DNA of 64,000 nt from Cladosporium sp. IMV 00045 (lineage: Eukaryota > Ascomycota > Dothideomycetes > Cladosporiales > Cladosporiaceae). Position numbers and translations under genes: made by a program. The notes below the pieces were generated by a model that was not told the DNA's origin, made no database searches, and saw only the letters and a list, made by a program, of their open reading frames with translations. Position 1 is the stretch's first letter, and every line of letters starts with the position of its first letter. Of the stretch, positions 46,021 to 58,971 are shown piece after piece. Location: assembly GCA_001931905.2 (NCBI GenBank), contig MSJI02000005.1, forward strand, positions 85,025 to 149,024, read 5' to 3'.

Positions 46021-47751
46021 TTGGGATGTTGCTTAGTGAGACGCAAGTAGTGAGGTCAAGTGGGATAAGAATGGAATGTCCGGGTTGTGGACAGGGCACG
46101 GCAGTGAGATCAGGCTGCTGAAGAGGAGCAGCAAAGGCCAATGGCAGGGAGTCTGGACGTGCCTACGGGCAGCGTCACGATAATTCGCAGGAAGACGCGA
46201 GCGGCTGGACAGAAGATTTGCAGCGCTTGCACGTCCTCGTGGCTCCGCTCAGTCCAGCGAGCAGGCGGAAGTCGAAGGGTCGGAAGAAAAAGTGTCAAGG
46301 GTGGTGGAGTGACGGACGTTCGCCTGGTGTGGACCCGAAGTCTGGGGGAGAATATGCGGCTAGTAGGGAAGCGTTGCGATCTGGGCTGGAGGAGAGGCTT
46401 CCGGCAGGGCGAGATGGCGTTGGTTGCTGCTGTTTCGAGCCTGTGCGGATGTCTTGGCCTGGGGTTGGGCGATGATGGAGGTGGAGTGAGTGGTATTTGC
46501 GAAGTGAAAGGAATGTCTGAGGGAGAGTTTGAAGGGCTGGAAACAAGAATGGCAACTCTCTCGTGTTGGTCTCAACCGCAGCAGCTTGTGCTCCTGTCTC
46601 GCGCGTCCGGGTCGGACATGCCTCAAATAGCTATTATTGCCTGTGATCTGACCAGTGTCATGAGAGTAACAGGCGACGATAGCCGTCCATGCCGTCCTCA
46701 GTCACGTAGTCGGGAAACGACCAGCCGACTGGTTTTTTTTCTGCCTGCGAGATGTTCCGATAGCCCTGCCAAATCCCCACAGTGACTCGTCTCGCGATCA
46801 GGCACAATTGCCACTAACGGCCGCTTCGCACGTGTAATCCTACCAGAAGAGCGGCTCTTCACCATCCGCGCGGTATATGACAGTCCGCTCCAGCCCGGAT
46901 CTTGTTCGTGTTGGCGTCCTCGATTCGGGTAAAGTGAATGAAATGAGTGGGCGCGCGGCATGTCACACGACATTATTTGCAGCTTACCTTCGGGTACTGG
47001 CATGATCAAGACGGCAGTTGGTGCAGTAGTGTTATTATTGACACCCCAACTGCGTCGCCGGCACCGGACTTTGCGTGCTCAATTGCCGCGTCGAATGATG
47101 GTTATCGTATTGTTTGTTGACCCTCGAACCAAGTCATAGGCTAATCTTGGTAAGGTGTCGTGCGATCCCTCCGGAGAGACTCATCCACCGATCCTTGACT
47201 GGGCATTTCCCGAGCCGATAAATCCGTCTTGCTCTGGGAGATACCGATCTTTGATCTTTTGCCCTCTTGCTCTCCACCTGGTGTGCTATCCGCTCTTGAC
47301 GTTATGGGCTTCTTCTTTCGAGGAACAGCAGTAAGGTACCCTCTAAGCAGTGTATATCCATCAGACACTCAGGTAAGCAGTGAGATTATATACTTCGCCG
47401 TTGACAGGATTCACTCCTCTGCCAGCCGTGCCGTCATAGCAGGAGCGATGCCATGTCGTCACTGTTGATCATCAAAGTCGAGCTTGAGCTTGCTACACCC
47501 CTCGAACTCGATCACGAGAGTAATAATACCATCATCAAAGGTGAGGGGAGAGTTATCCATGCGTATTCTCTGCTCTCATTCCTATCTTCATCCTTCGCCT
47601 ATTTCAATACCCATTGGAATCTTCACATTTCAGTCCACCCCAAGATCTAGCTTCAACGTCTCCATTCGCTTCGCAAGAGCTATTCAGACAGCTGCCTAAC
47701 CTCTAATACCTCCTGCAACACTCTTCTCACAACACGACATCACCCTTCGAC
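46021..47751. other. divergent promoter region, malic enzyme / HAM1-like (copy B)
   Basis: Counterpart of 14981-16713; no gene seen. Small indels break every longer frame seen in A. Confidence 0.45.
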
Positions 47752-49983
47752 ATGTCATTGTCAACGTGCTTCGGCCTCCGAAAGCCATCCGCCGACGACC
47801 GCGAGCCTCTCCTCCCTCAATATGCCGACGACACGCCACTCCAGCGCGAACTGCACCAAAAGCTACACACTTACCAGCAACTCCGTGCCCTGACCAAAGG
47901 CTTCATGCCCAGCACCGAACAAGTCATCATCAACCTGCGGACACTCCTCGCCTCAGACATCCTCAACCCAGAAAGTCCTGACCTCTCCGACAGCGGGCGT
48001 CTGCTCGTCAAGTACACCAAGAGATGGCTCCAGCAGTTCATGGATTTGCTGCAACACAAGAACGACGGCGATCAGATTCAGGACCTCATCTGGTATCTCA
48101 GCAAGAGCAGAGTCAATGTGGATGTGGATGATCTTTCTCGCCGCGCGAGCCGCAGCAAAGCCAAGGCGGACACGGCGGCGGCGTACGAAAGTCTGCGCAC
48201 TGTGGGCTCGTTGCTGCTCACCAACTCGGACTTTCGTGTTTTCTTGAGTGATTTGAACGTCGTCGGCAGAGAGGTCTTCAAAGACTCGGCTTTCACAGTG
48301 GGTACTGTTGCTGAGAAGGCGGGCAAGGCGATTGAGCCATCGCAGGAAGAGCAACAGGCTGTCGCAAAGCCGGGTGCAGATGCCTCACAGCCCGCGCCTA
48401 CTGCCCAGGAATTGGAAGCAGGCGTTGAAGATGTGAGCAAGGCTGTTGTGAACGGTACTGCGCAAGTGACCAAGACTGCTGTCGATAGCGCGGAGGAGAA
48501 GCTGGCTGGGAATGAGGGTCAAACACTCCTCAATCGTCTTCAGCAGGCGGTGACCAAATTGCGAAAGCGCAACGACTACTCCGACTCTGTTTCAACTCTG
48601 TCTTTGCTCATTCAACGGTACGCCATGGTCTACTCTCGCGCTGCCGAAGAAGTGGTGGAGGTTGCCCAAGATGATGTCCACGAAAACCCAGAGACTGATC
48701 GGGCACTGCGGAACTTCTGGTCATTTGTGAAGAGCTTCGGCGATGGATCTCAATGGGAGAAGCTTGAGGAGCTCTTGAAGAAGGTGGTGAGCCACAAGCA
48801 GAACGACCCTGAGTTTGAAGACTTGATGCAGGATATTGGAAACAGCCTGCAGAAACTCTTGACCGATCCTGAGTACTTCAACAATGCTCAAGAGAAGTTC
48901 CAAGAGCTACGAGAGAAGAGCAAGAAGGTCGGTACTCAAAGCAGCCTCCGTGAAGACATCGATGCACTTCTGCAGCAAGTCGAGACTACTCTCATGAGCG
49001 TGCTCGAAGACAAGGACATCCACAACATGCTCCAGACGACCTTGCTCCTCGCCAAGATCCTCTCCCCAGCTCAAACCATGACGAACCCCGAACTGCTCCA
49101 CGACAGCATCAACGTCTTCGTCCCCCTCCTCATCTCCGCCATCCAATACCTGCCCATCCCGCGACTCGAAGTCAGCACGCCCGACATCGACCTCCTCCTG
49201 GAGAACCTCATCATCGAACCCGGCCGCACAGTCAACCACACCTCCTTCCTCCCCTACCGCCTCAAAGTCGAAACTTACAACGACTTCGAGCTGAAGAAAG
49301 CCCGCTTCCGCACCGCCACCACCTCCAAACACCTAACCACCATCAAAATCGACGGCCTGTCCGCGCGCGCCGACGAAATCGGCTTCTGGCTACGCGCCCA
49401 CTCCGGCCTCCTCCGCATGGCCGACCAGGGCATCGCCTCCTTCGCGCTCGATGACCGCGGCATAGACATCCACGTCGACGTCGAAATCTGCAAGGAGCGC
49501 CTCGAGCAAGTCCTGACCCTCAAAGCCGTGCGCGTCAAAATCCACAAGCTCAACTACACGCTGCACAAGAGCCGCTTCGCCTGGCTCGCCTGGCTGGCCA
49601 AACCCCTGCTGCGCCCCATCCTGCGCAAAACGATGGAGAAGCAACTCGCCTCTTCCCTGGCTGATTTCTTCCACGCCGCCAACCGCGAACTCCTCTACGC
49701 TCGCGAACGCTTGCGCGCCACGCGAATCTCCGATCCGGACGATCTCATGACGTTCCTGAAAGCCGTCGCGGCGCGTCTCACGCCCGAGGAGGATCCGGAT
49801 TTGTATTCGAGAGTGGGCGTCAGGGAGCCCGGCGAGGGCGTTTTCAAGGGCGTTTATGCGCCCGGTAGTGTGGTTAAGTTGTGGAATGAGGAGGCTAGGC
49901 AGGCGGGTGAGAGGGTGGAGGAGTTCGCGGAGGGGGGGTGGAGGAATGAGGTTTTTGATGCGCATGCGAGGGTTATGGGGTGA
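47752..49983 (+). CDS. HAM1-like (HAM1_N / DUF4449) fungal protein, copy B
   Basis: 743 residues, single exon, no indel relative to copy A. Replacements concentrate near the N-terminus (S/T, Q/E, Q/P) and in the linker at about 185-250. The C-terminal domain is almost unchanged (R/H in L(R/H)KSRFAWLAWL). This pattern fits purifying selection on both copies. Confidence 0.85.
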   Translation: MSLSTCFGLRKPSADDREPLLPQYADDTPLQRELHQKLHTYQQLRALTKGFMPSTEQVIINLRTLLASDILNPESPDLSDSGRLLVKYTKRWLQQFMDLLQHKNDGDQIQDLIWYLSKSRVNVDVDDLSRRASRSKAKADTAAAYESLRTVGSLLLTNSDFRVFLSDLNVVGREVFKDSAFTVGTVAEKAGKAIEPSQEEQQAVAKPGADASQPAPTAQELEAGVEDVSKAVVNGTAQVTKTAVDSAEEKLAGNEGQTLLNRLQQAVTKLRKRNDYSDSVSTLSLLIQRYAMVYSRAAEEVVEVAQDDVHENPETDRALRNFWSFVKSFGDGSQWEKLEELLKKVVSHKQNDPEFEDLMQDIGNSLQKLLTDPEYFNNAQEKFQELREKSKKVGTQSSLREDIDALLQQVETTLMSVLEDKDIHNMLQTTLLLAKILSPAQTMTNPELLHDSINVFVPLLISAIQYLPIPRLEVSTPDIDLLLENLIIEPGRTVNHTSFLPYRLKVETYNDFELKKARFRTATTSKHLTTIKIDGLSARADEIGFWLRAHSGLLRMADQGIASFALDDRGIDIHVDVEICKERLEQVLTLKAVRVKIHKLNYTLHKSRFAWLAWLAKPLLRPILRKTMEKQLASSLADFFHAANRELLYARERLRATRISDPDDLMTFLKAVAARLTPEEDPDLYSRVGVREPGEGVFKGVYAPGSVVKLWNEEARQAGERVEEFAEGGWRNEVFDAHARVMG

Positions 49984-51307
49984 GTTTGAGGGGGGGATTT
50001 TTTTTTTTTCTTTTTGGGTGGGATTGACTCGTCGGATGGGTAACAGTACGACGATTTTGGTTTGTATGCGTGTATATGGGTAGTTTTTGTACGGGTATAG
50101 CGGGTTTTATCACGTTGTATTCGGGTGTATGGGCTGGCTTAGGGTTAGGGTTGGGGTTGGCCAGAATGTATCTATCTCACGGCATGGCAGCGATATCTCG
50201 CTTTTTGTGTGTACCGTTGGCTACAGACTGTTTGTATGATACAGAGCATATACATCCCCTGTTTCGATGTTAATCTATGCCGTTTTCTTCTTTTCACGAC
50301 AGTTCAACAGTATGCCGCGTTCGATGCCGAATGAAGAAACTAGATGTATACACCGTAGCGGGCAAAATCCATGGCAAATGCCGTCCTCGCCTCTTCACAA
50401 GATTTCTGGCCCAAAAGTATATCAACACGACAAGTATGTATCAAAGCTTCTGTGCACCCAGATGCACAAGCGGTCAATGGACCCAATTCATCGTCTCGAC
50501 ATATCATCTTCATCGCGAACACGAGCGAAAAGTGGAGGGGCGGGCTGCAAGTCTGGAGGGCGGAGGGCAGAGGGGCTGATGACACAACGCTTCACGCTTT
50601 CTGTGCTTTGACACCACGGATGTCCTGCATTTCTCCCTAGGCACTAATCAAACTGTCATTCTGCATGCACTGCTCCGGATGATCTTTTAACTATTGAAGT
50701 GATCGAGCTAGAAAGTGGCAAAGCAAAGCAACGCACATCCGTACACACACACACACACACACACACACGGAAAGAAAGCGATAGAAGAAACGCCAAACTG
50801 TATTTTCTTAAAATACTCAATATTTACCTAGTTTTCTCTGATACCTTATCGACAACGCCTCTTCACCTACAGCTGGCTTATTTGGGCAACCTCACAAATC
50901 GACTGCATTCGCAGGGCGGAGGAGGACTCATCGACCCGTCTGCTACCTCCATCGGAGGGAATTACTTTGGCAACGAATAGACGGTCTGTCTAGATTTGAG
51001 AGCTTTTCTCTTTCTCTCTCTTCTTTGGGTTCTGGAATTTGTGGCTGGATTGGACTGGAAGTGTTGAATCTCCGAAAGTCCAACATACATTTTCATTTGC
51101 TGCTTGGATCGAAATCTACCGACTTTACCACTTGACAGCCACCGTGGACTGTAACGGAAGGATTGTGAAACGTACCGCCCGATTTGACGACTTGAGACAG
51201 TTCGCGAGACATCACCACACCCGAGGCCGAACGGACACAACACCACTTCACTTCAGGAGAAGACGATGAGCACAACCCGACATTCCCTACCTCGACAAAA
51301 AACAAAA
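49984..51307. other. spacer HAM1-like to Rtg2-like (copy B)
   Basis: Counterpart of 18946-20200. Contains a poly-T tract after the stop codon, TTAGGGTTAGGGTTGGGG near 50140 and an AC microsatellite at about 50741-50768. No gene seen. Confidence 0.45.
50741..50768. repeat. AC dinucleotide microsatellite (copy B only)
   Basis: About 13 AC units; the matching site in copy A (near 19669) has no such run. Confidence 0.85.
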
Positions 51308-53050
51308 ATGGCCAACCCCACACCCCCCAACACCTCCGACCTCCACGCCATAGTCGACATGGGCAGCAACGGCGTCCGCTTCTCCATAACCACCCTCTCC
51401 ACCCCAACAGCCCGCATAACGCCCACGCTCCACCAGTCCCGAGCCGGAATCTCCCTCTACGACGCACAATACCCCGCCACCTCGCGCGGCGAGCGCCAAC
51501 CGATCCCCGAAGAAACCATCGTCGCCGTCCTGACCGCATTTCAAGGCTTCAAACGTGCCTGCGCCGATTTCCGCGTCCCGGACGCAAACGTCGTCGTGCT
51601 CGCCACGGAAGCGACGCGCACTGCGCTCAACGCCGGGGAATTCACGGGCCGCATTCGCGAGGCGGTCGGGTGGGAGGTGCGGTTGTTGGGGAAAGGGGAG
51701 GAAGGGCGCGTGGGCGCCATGGGGGTGGCGAGTTCGTTGCCAGGAGTTAAGGGGTTGGTCATGGATTTGGGAGGGGGGAGTACGCAGTTGAGTTGGTTGG
51801 TGAAGGATGGGGGAGCTGAGAGTGGTGATGCTGCTGCGGTGGAGATGCCGGAAAATGGTGCAGTTAGTTTGCCTTATGGCGCCGCGGCGCTGGCGAGGAG
51901 GTTGAGGGAGGCGGAGGGAAGGGGGGAGAAGGCTGTGGGGCAACTGGAGAGGGAGGTTAGAGAGGCGGTTGGGCAGGCTTATGTGAGCTTGAAGGTGCCG
52001 GGGGAGTTGGAGGCGGCGGCGCAGAGGGATGGGGGTTTCACGCTTTACTTGTCTGGTGGTGGTTTTAGAGGTTGGGGATATGTGCTTATGAGCAGGCATA
52101 AGGTGAAGCCTTACCCCATACCTGTGATCAATGGGTTTAAAGTGTCGAGGAAGGATTTCCTGTCGACCGACGTGGTCAAGCAGGCTGCTGCTGCTGTGCT
52201 GGAAAACAGTGACGAAGCAACAGACGACATCTTCCGCATATCTGAACGGAGAGCTGGACAAGTCCCCGCTGTCGCCTTCCTCGTCAACGCCCTTTCCAAG
52301 GCCCTCCCACAAGTCAAGGAAGTCCGCTTCTGCCAGGGAGGTGTAAGAGAGGGATTCCTCTTCTCCAGCCTACCGCCAGAGATCCAGGCACAACACCCTC
52401 TCATTGTCGCCACCCAACCATTCGACATCCGAGGCACCTCATCAAGCATGACAAACCTCCTCCTCTCCGCCTTCCCTCCCGGCTCGACCTCCGGCGCGCA
52501 AGACGACTACAAAGCGACCTTCGACCGCGACCTCCTGCGCGCCTTCGCCAACCTCATGTACCTGCACAGCACGCACTCGAAAGACCTGCAAGCCACATCT
52601 GCGCTCCGAAGCACGACGAGCGGCGCCCTGGCAGGCGTGCACGGCATTCTGCACGAGTCCAGAGCGCTGCTGGGCTTGCTGCTGTGCGCGCGCTGGGGCG
52701 GTTCAGTACCGCCGAGCGACGAGCCGTTCAAGCAGAATCTGGAGCAGATCGTGGAGTCCGGCTGGACCCTTTGGTGGATAAATTACATCGGCGCCGTTGC
52801 TGGGCTGGCGGCAGAGGTGTTTCCCGCCGGGTTTGTGGACGAGGACGCCGGCAGGCTGAGGGTCCAGACGGCGTGGGATAGAGACGACAAGGGCCGGGCG
52901 ACGCTGGCTGTGAGGTTTTCCTTTGGTGAAGGGTTGGATGCTGGCGCTTTTTGCAAGGCAGTCAAGGCTGTGGAGAAGGTGGGCAAGAGGAAGAGGTGGG
53001 TCGGCGGTAGGGATGGGTCTGGACACAGGGTGGATGTGAGTGTGGATTAG
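51308..53050 (+). CDS. Rtg2-like PPX/GppA-family protein, copy B
   Basis: 580 residues, single exon. Both glycine motifs (DMGSNGVRFS and DLGGGSTQLSW) are intact. The first 120 residues differ from copy A at about 12 positions, and the loop after LSWLVK differs by replacements and a two-residue insertion. A Met at 51266, in frame, would add 14 residues; the homologous position in A lacks it, so 51308 is preferred. The protein ends at DVSVD, shorter than A. Confidence 0.88.
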   Translation: MANPTPPNTSDLHAIVDMGSNGVRFSITTLSTPTARITPTLHQSRAGISLYDAQYPATSRGERQPIPEETIVAVLTAFQGFKRACADFRVPDANVVVLATEATRTALNAGEFTGRIREAVGWEVRLLGKGEEGRVGAMGVASSLPGVKGLVMDLGGGSTQLSWLVKDGGAESGDAAAVEMPENGAVSLPYGAAALARRLREAEGRGEKAVGQLEREVREAVGQAYVSLKVPGELEAAAQRDGGFTLYLSGGGFRGWGYVLMSRHKVKPYPIPVINGFKVSRKDFLSTDVVKQAAAAVLENSDEATDDIFRISERRAGQVPAVAFLVNALSKALPQVKEVRFCQGGVREGFLFSSLPPEIQAQHPLIVATQPFDIRGTSSSMTNLLLSAFPPGSTSGAQDDYKATFDRDLLRAFANLMYLHSTHSKDLQATSALRSTTSGALAGVHGILHESRALLGLLLCARWGGSVPPSDEPFKQNLEQIVESGWTLWWINYIGAVAGLAAEVFPAGFVDEDAGRLRVQTAWDRDDKGRATLAVRFSFGEGLDAGAFCKAVKAVEKVGKRKRWVGGRDGSGHRVDVSVD

Positions 53051-56000
53051 GATCATGATCGTCAATAGTCGTACGCGGTCTGTGAATTCCCATTCGGTCC
53101 TTTGGTCAAGGATGAGCATGTTTCTGATGAAACGCATATCAGCAAGCACATGGCTTGATTGACGAAGTATTTGGGTAGAAGTTGTTCATTCGTCGGCCAA
53201 GTTGCTGACCAGTTGGATGCACGGCCAGGTCGGGCGGTGTTGCTAGTTTGCACTGCAATAGTCATGGATCATGGTAATTGCGCCAATGGGAAGCGCCAAA
53301 GCCCCTTTGGGCACGCGTGTTTGATCGATCACAAAAACATACCCCCAAAGACAGTCTCAACTTGAGTACCTTGTACGACGGCGAAGGGTCTTCGTCGCAG
53401 CGATACAGGGCGGAAAGGTACCTCCTACGAATCCACAGACTTGCGAGCCCGCCCACATGGACAATTGTCCAACACCACCGTCGGCTCCCTTTACCTATAC
53501 GTTGGTAGGATCTACCTCGCATCGCCATACGAGTTGGATACGAGGGCCGAATGATGTGAGACTGTCGCGGTTTCTAGAGAAGTAGCATATCATCACGACC
53601 ACAGCGCTGGGCCTCAAGGGCCAGTCTGACGCCAGTGTGGGATTTGCGGTGTAAGGGTTGTCGCTAATTGCTGGGGCCAGCGGGGACCGATGATGACCAA
53701 GTTGAGTGCTATGAATGGTGCGCTCGGGAGCGCCACCGCGAACCAGGGGCGGGCGCCGCGACTATACCATCTTGCACGTTCTGGTAATTACTGCCGCGAC
53801 CTCTGAATCGCATCCCGCGGAGGCGTTGTCTGCCTGCAACAAATTGCAGCCCATTGCGAGACTTTCCCTATCCCAGGCGGCGCACGCTCGTTGGCCGTGT
53901 TATTGCAAGCATCAGCCATATTCATCGCGGCGCCATTGTATCAAGGAGCCGTAAAGCTGACTCGGTAGGCAAATGTGGTACCTGAACCTCCACGCTGCCG
54001 GTTCGCGGAGCCGTAGGCGGACGGCAGTAGTATGGTATATGGGTTTAGCGGGAGGTGTAGTCATCAGCTGACTGTCAGGCACGAGCCGAGGGATGAAGTC
54101 ACGGGGTCTGAGGCTCTGCGAACCCTAGGGCCAGGTTGGACGACGGCCGCGCCGCCAGGCGAATCCTTCGAGCGTGGCTCCTGAACAAGGATGTCGTTCT
54201 AATTGCGAATCTATTGGGGTGGCCACGGCGCGAGGGCGCTTGTGGCGCGTGTGGCCAAGCGGGATCATGATTTGGATCCTGCTGCAGGAACGACGATAGA
54301 CGTGGTCAGCTTCAACCGCGGGCAGCCGCAGGGCCACTATAAGGCTGTTGTATGCATGTAGGGGAAGTAGCTTGAACTCTATATCAATATATCGAGCCTT
54401 GAGCGGAAGTGGTGGCGCTTGTGCGGAAGTGCTGCTATGTGTGTTACGGATAGCTTGTCAGTAGTTGCGCATCATAGGCGCGCTAGCGAAAGAGCACGCG
54501 AGACTCCTGGCAAACATCTTCCTGCCGCCCGTGTTTCTGGCCTCGCCAAGGAGAAGCGGCGTGAGCAGCGACAGCCATGATTGCGGTATCGGCCTCGACC
54601 TCCTCGTTGTGGCCTAGGCGTCCTCGAGCATTCGCAAGTTCGTAACGTTGAGCTGTGAGTTTGTGCTTGGCGCTACGCTATCTCGACTTCACTTTGCAAA
54701 GTATCGTTCCGCAATCGCATTCTGACGGATTGTTGCGTTCGCCCTTGGAGCCGGCGAGAAGGGGCGCTATCAAGTAGCTAATCTCATCTGGCTTTGCCGT
54801 CGCATGGCGTCGACCACGATTTGCGGCTCGGCGGTAGGGCAGATGATTTGCTCCGATTGGAATGATCTGGAGGCTGCATGCTTAAAGCTACCCCAATGGG
54901 TAGTATCTAGAATCGACATGGGTTGAAGTGAATGCGAATTTCTTTTCTGAGCGGTGGCGGGCTGGATGTCAAGTCATATGACCGTGTTCCGCTCGTATGC
55001 GATCGTATATCGCAATCCGAGTAGGCGATGCAGGATCTTTGTCGTCGAGGCCCGCATGGACTCCGCCCGTTGAACGGCAACTGTGGTGAGGTCGAAGATG
55101 AAAGCGGATGTCGGACGTCGGCTTGAGCTTGTACGGATTAGGTTGAGTGTCTTCACATCGAAGGGTTTATCTGACAGATGGAGAGCCGAACTTTCAGCGA
55201 GAGAACGGCGCGTCCGACACATATTATTGTTACTGATCCTGCGCGGTTACCATATGGCACATGGTTACGATACACGGAATCTCGATTCCTCTCAATAATA
55301 GGGCTTTGAAACCCGCGCGTTGAGGATTGTATTCATCTCTTGCGCGCGACCGTCCGATCTGTTCCGAATGCGTCTCGTCCATCATGATGACGGCTCCCGT
55401 TCTGTTCTGTAATTGCGCGCTACTTGCGCCAAGCAGCACACCCGCAACGTTGAGGTTCGAGCTGTCCGGTCTGTCACCCTTGTCGTGGTATGGAGCCAGG
55501 CGTGGTGATCTTTCATCGTGGCTTGTGCCAGGATTGGCCCACGAAATGCGAGCACTGAATAGACAGCACCTTTCTATGACATGTCGTCATGCGCGTGAAA
55601 ATCTCATCGCATGCGAAGCGATCTCGAGGCGGTCAACCGTGTCGCATCGCCAGATGAGGCATCACGCCTCACAGGGCATCGAACGGTGACCCACGTGTGT
55701 GCGTTGTGGGAAGGTTTGTTTGAAGTCGAAACCTTAGATTCAGGATTCTCGACTTTGTTCAGCGGCCCTCGAGCGGAGGTTAGGGTTATGAGGAGTGGAG
55801 GAGATGAGGCTGAAGTTTTTCTCAAGGCTAGAGTTCGCCTTGAAAAGTAGAGGTAGCACGTCATCGCGAAGCTTTTAAACTGTCATCGTGCGCCCAAGCC
55901 GTGCGGTTCGATGCACGGAAAACGCTGCGCAATCTCACGGCCAACTTCCGATGCGAAAGGGCACAACGTCTTTGCGAGCCCTTCCTCCCTCTCTTCCGAA

Positions 56001-58971
56001 CGAGCTGCAAATCATGTCGATTTAGCAGTCAAGGTTGTCGGAACTGAAGTGGCTCGCAGATCGCGGACGCGGAACATGCTCCAAGTAGTTCGCGAATCGC
56101 AGCGCCCGCGAAAGGAGAGGATCTGACTTCTTCGCTTGTTCTCCAGCTTCTAGCGTCTAGTCAAATAAGCAGTGCCGATAGTCTATTGACGCGAGACGAG
56201 GCTGTCGCCGGCTCAGAGGATGCTGCCTTGCTGCCTGCAAAACAAGCTGATTTGGTGAGCCTGGCGAGCTTTCCGGATTTTTTTCCGATCACTTCACGGA
56301 AAAAGCGAGTATAAAGAAGAGAAGGGCCACCTCTCCAACGATGTTGCGATCTGATCGATGGCAATTTTGATCTTCGCTCTCGATGATCGCGCGTACTGTA
56401 GGGAAATCACGTTTTATGCGACATTCGATCGATCCGACTGAGTGTCGCTGTAATTATGCACGCCAATTTTGGAGAGAACAGGGAGCGTAACCGCCGCGGC
56501 GCTTGCGCTTGATCGATGCTCCGCCGTGATGGACGAATGATGTCTCCTAACTTCCGCATCCAGAACTTGCAGCATGTGCTTTGCAGGAGTTGGGACGGAC
56601 AACTGAGGGTCGGGGTGTTTGGGTGAAGACATCCAAACTCTAAATCAAAGGCAACGCAAGCGATTGGCCACGAGAAGTAACTTTCGCCAAGGCTCTGTGC
56701 ATTCTGAGAGCGAGCTACGGAGGTATCCTCTGAGGCGGCGTCAGCAGTAGTGACGCGGGGGTTGTTCTCGCAATCCGTCTGCCGTTGTAGGGTTTGGAAT
56801 GGTTGTTTGAGATTTGCTCCATGGAAGTGGAAGCTCTTGCTTGCTATGAGAGGTAGACTGAACTCTGATGTATGTATCACGATAACGTACGCACGGTGTG
56901 ACAGAGACAGCTGGAAGGAGCAATTTCTCCGCGAAACCGTTCGAAGCTTCTTCATCTGACTTTGTGAACTTCGGAAGGAAAGTTGTTATCGCAAGAATGC
57001 ACGCTCAGCGCAGCCATTGATATCATCGCTGGCGTTCCGCAAGCTAATTGAAGTGAAGTCGATGTGCTGCTGTCCATATCGGTAGAACAACGGGTGGGCA
57101 ACGGTCAACTAACGATGAGAAAGCCAGGGCCGAGCTCCAGATAGACGACCCAGGTTCTCCATATGTCCTATGCGTACAGCAAGTGCAAAAAGTCCTGTGA
57201 GCTGCAAGGTACCGTCATCGCCCTTGGATGATCCACTGACGACTGGCGGTATGCTGGCGCACCGCAAAGATGGATGTCGTCGCCCAAGAGGCTGACTGAA
57301 GGTTGCAGGATGCATGCTCCGTGGAAGTGGCATGCACGATATCATGATTTAAACTTACGCGCGATGGCCAATGGACGGCGAGGTGCTGGGACTGACCGAC
57401 TTCCGCCACAAGTGAAGTCTTGCGCTGGTCTGGTACGTCGCGCTCTGTTTACGTATGGCAGCAGCACCCCTGCCCTTGCCCTGGCGCATGAAGACGGTCT
57501 GACGAGTCAGCGCCGTGCACTAGAGGAGAGACCAACACGACCTGAGACCGTTGCGATGGAGATGGTGAGCGGCAGCTTGTGTGGGGCGTGGGTAGAAGAG
57601 GTCTTGCGGGAGCAGAAGAAATTCATCTGCATGGTTGATTATTGTCTTCCAACCGAACGTTCCGTGCATGTGAGGTCTGCAGGCGAGCGGCCGGCCGAAT
57701 GGATGTTGGGTACAGCCGGCATCGCAGAGACAAGGCGAGGCAGATGGGGTTCTAGCGCCACGCGGGAAGTGTTCGATGCAGCGGCCGCGCAGAAGGAGGC
57801 GTGGGAGGGCTGGCAAGGGACGGCGCGGGCAGGCAGTATGACAGCAGCCACCAGAGGTTTAGTGAGGGATCAGAGGACAGAGCCAGACAAGCAAGCAGTT
57901 AGTGACCTTTCCTACCTTAGTGTAAGTGAGGGAGCGGTGCGCGCTAGGTCCAAAAGTCGTAGGTGCATGCGCTTCGACCAGACAGCAGAGCAAGTGAGCA
58001 ACACAACGTTGTTGGCCTCTCTCCACAGCAGGCCTCCCAGCCATTTGCCTCGCATTGCTGGCCCAGGAGGGCTCGTGAAGAAGTATGGCGTGGTATGGCG
58101 TGGTATGCTAGATGGACTGGGACTAGCATCACCACCGACACACGCAGGGCGGGTACCCTGTGGCTTGCGCGTGCGAGTGAGTTCTACCTGGAGGCTGTAG
58201 CAGGAGCAGCAGTAGCAGGAGTACTGTACCTCCTAGGGCCTAGTGAGAGCGAAAACACGGCGCTGGCACACGGACCTGCACGTTCTTCCTGTGCTCCTCC
58301 ACCGAAAAAAAGTCGTCCCTGGTTAAAGTTTGCGCCTGACGTTGCTCGCCGCTTGAGCCTCCACCTCTCCCATCGCCCACCCTAAGGCTCAACTACCTAA
58401 CACTACTGGCACAGAGAGAGGGCAGGCAATCAATTACCTTACCGTACTCTAGCTGCACTAACCACACCCTTCCTGCGCGCTTCTGCTGGCTGCACGCGGC
58501 GTGCACGTCCTTCACTCCCCCCATCCGCCAGACGGCTGCTCTACTCTCGCCCTTCGTCCATTCACATCCCCCCGTATCCAATTCCCCCCCCAACACCCAA
58601 TACCCATCAATACCCGACCGACTTCCTCCCTTCCCGTGGCCGGATGATTCTCGCTACGCCCGCGAACCACTACCGCCCCAAACCCAGCCTGGTCTGAGAG
58701 CCTCGCCTTGCAGCAGCCAGCCCGCCGCATGCTTGGAATTAGGCTTGTTCGGTGCCGCTGCTAGTCGCTGCCATCGCAGACGCTTTGCTTGACACACCCA
58801 CGCACGGCGATCGCAGTCAAGGCCTGTAAGTACCATCTCGTCCGTACCCTCTGCCCCCAAGTCTCATATCGTTATTTACCGCCCCGTCTGTCCACCCCAT
58901 TTCTCCCGTGGCCCAAGCAGGCCGCCGTCCTTCTGCCCTTCCAACCCCCAATCCACCCTTCCTTCTTCCGA
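53051..58971. other. 5.9-kb gene-free region upstream of the Zn2Cys6 regulator (copy B)
   Basis: Counterpart of 21959-27825. The same islands are kept near 54056-54485, 55610-55840 and 57430-57830. A 79-codon frame at 55611-55850 has a plausible composition, but its start codon is absent in A. No gene can be supported. Confidence 0.5.
57274..58200 (+). other. conserved open frame of uncertain coding status (copy B)
   Basis: 308 codons. The central 160 or so match the A frame at 26195-26743, then a 4-bp indel sends the two into different frames. The B frame runs on into DNA that is not open in A. Only the shared core could be coding. Confidence 0.2.
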
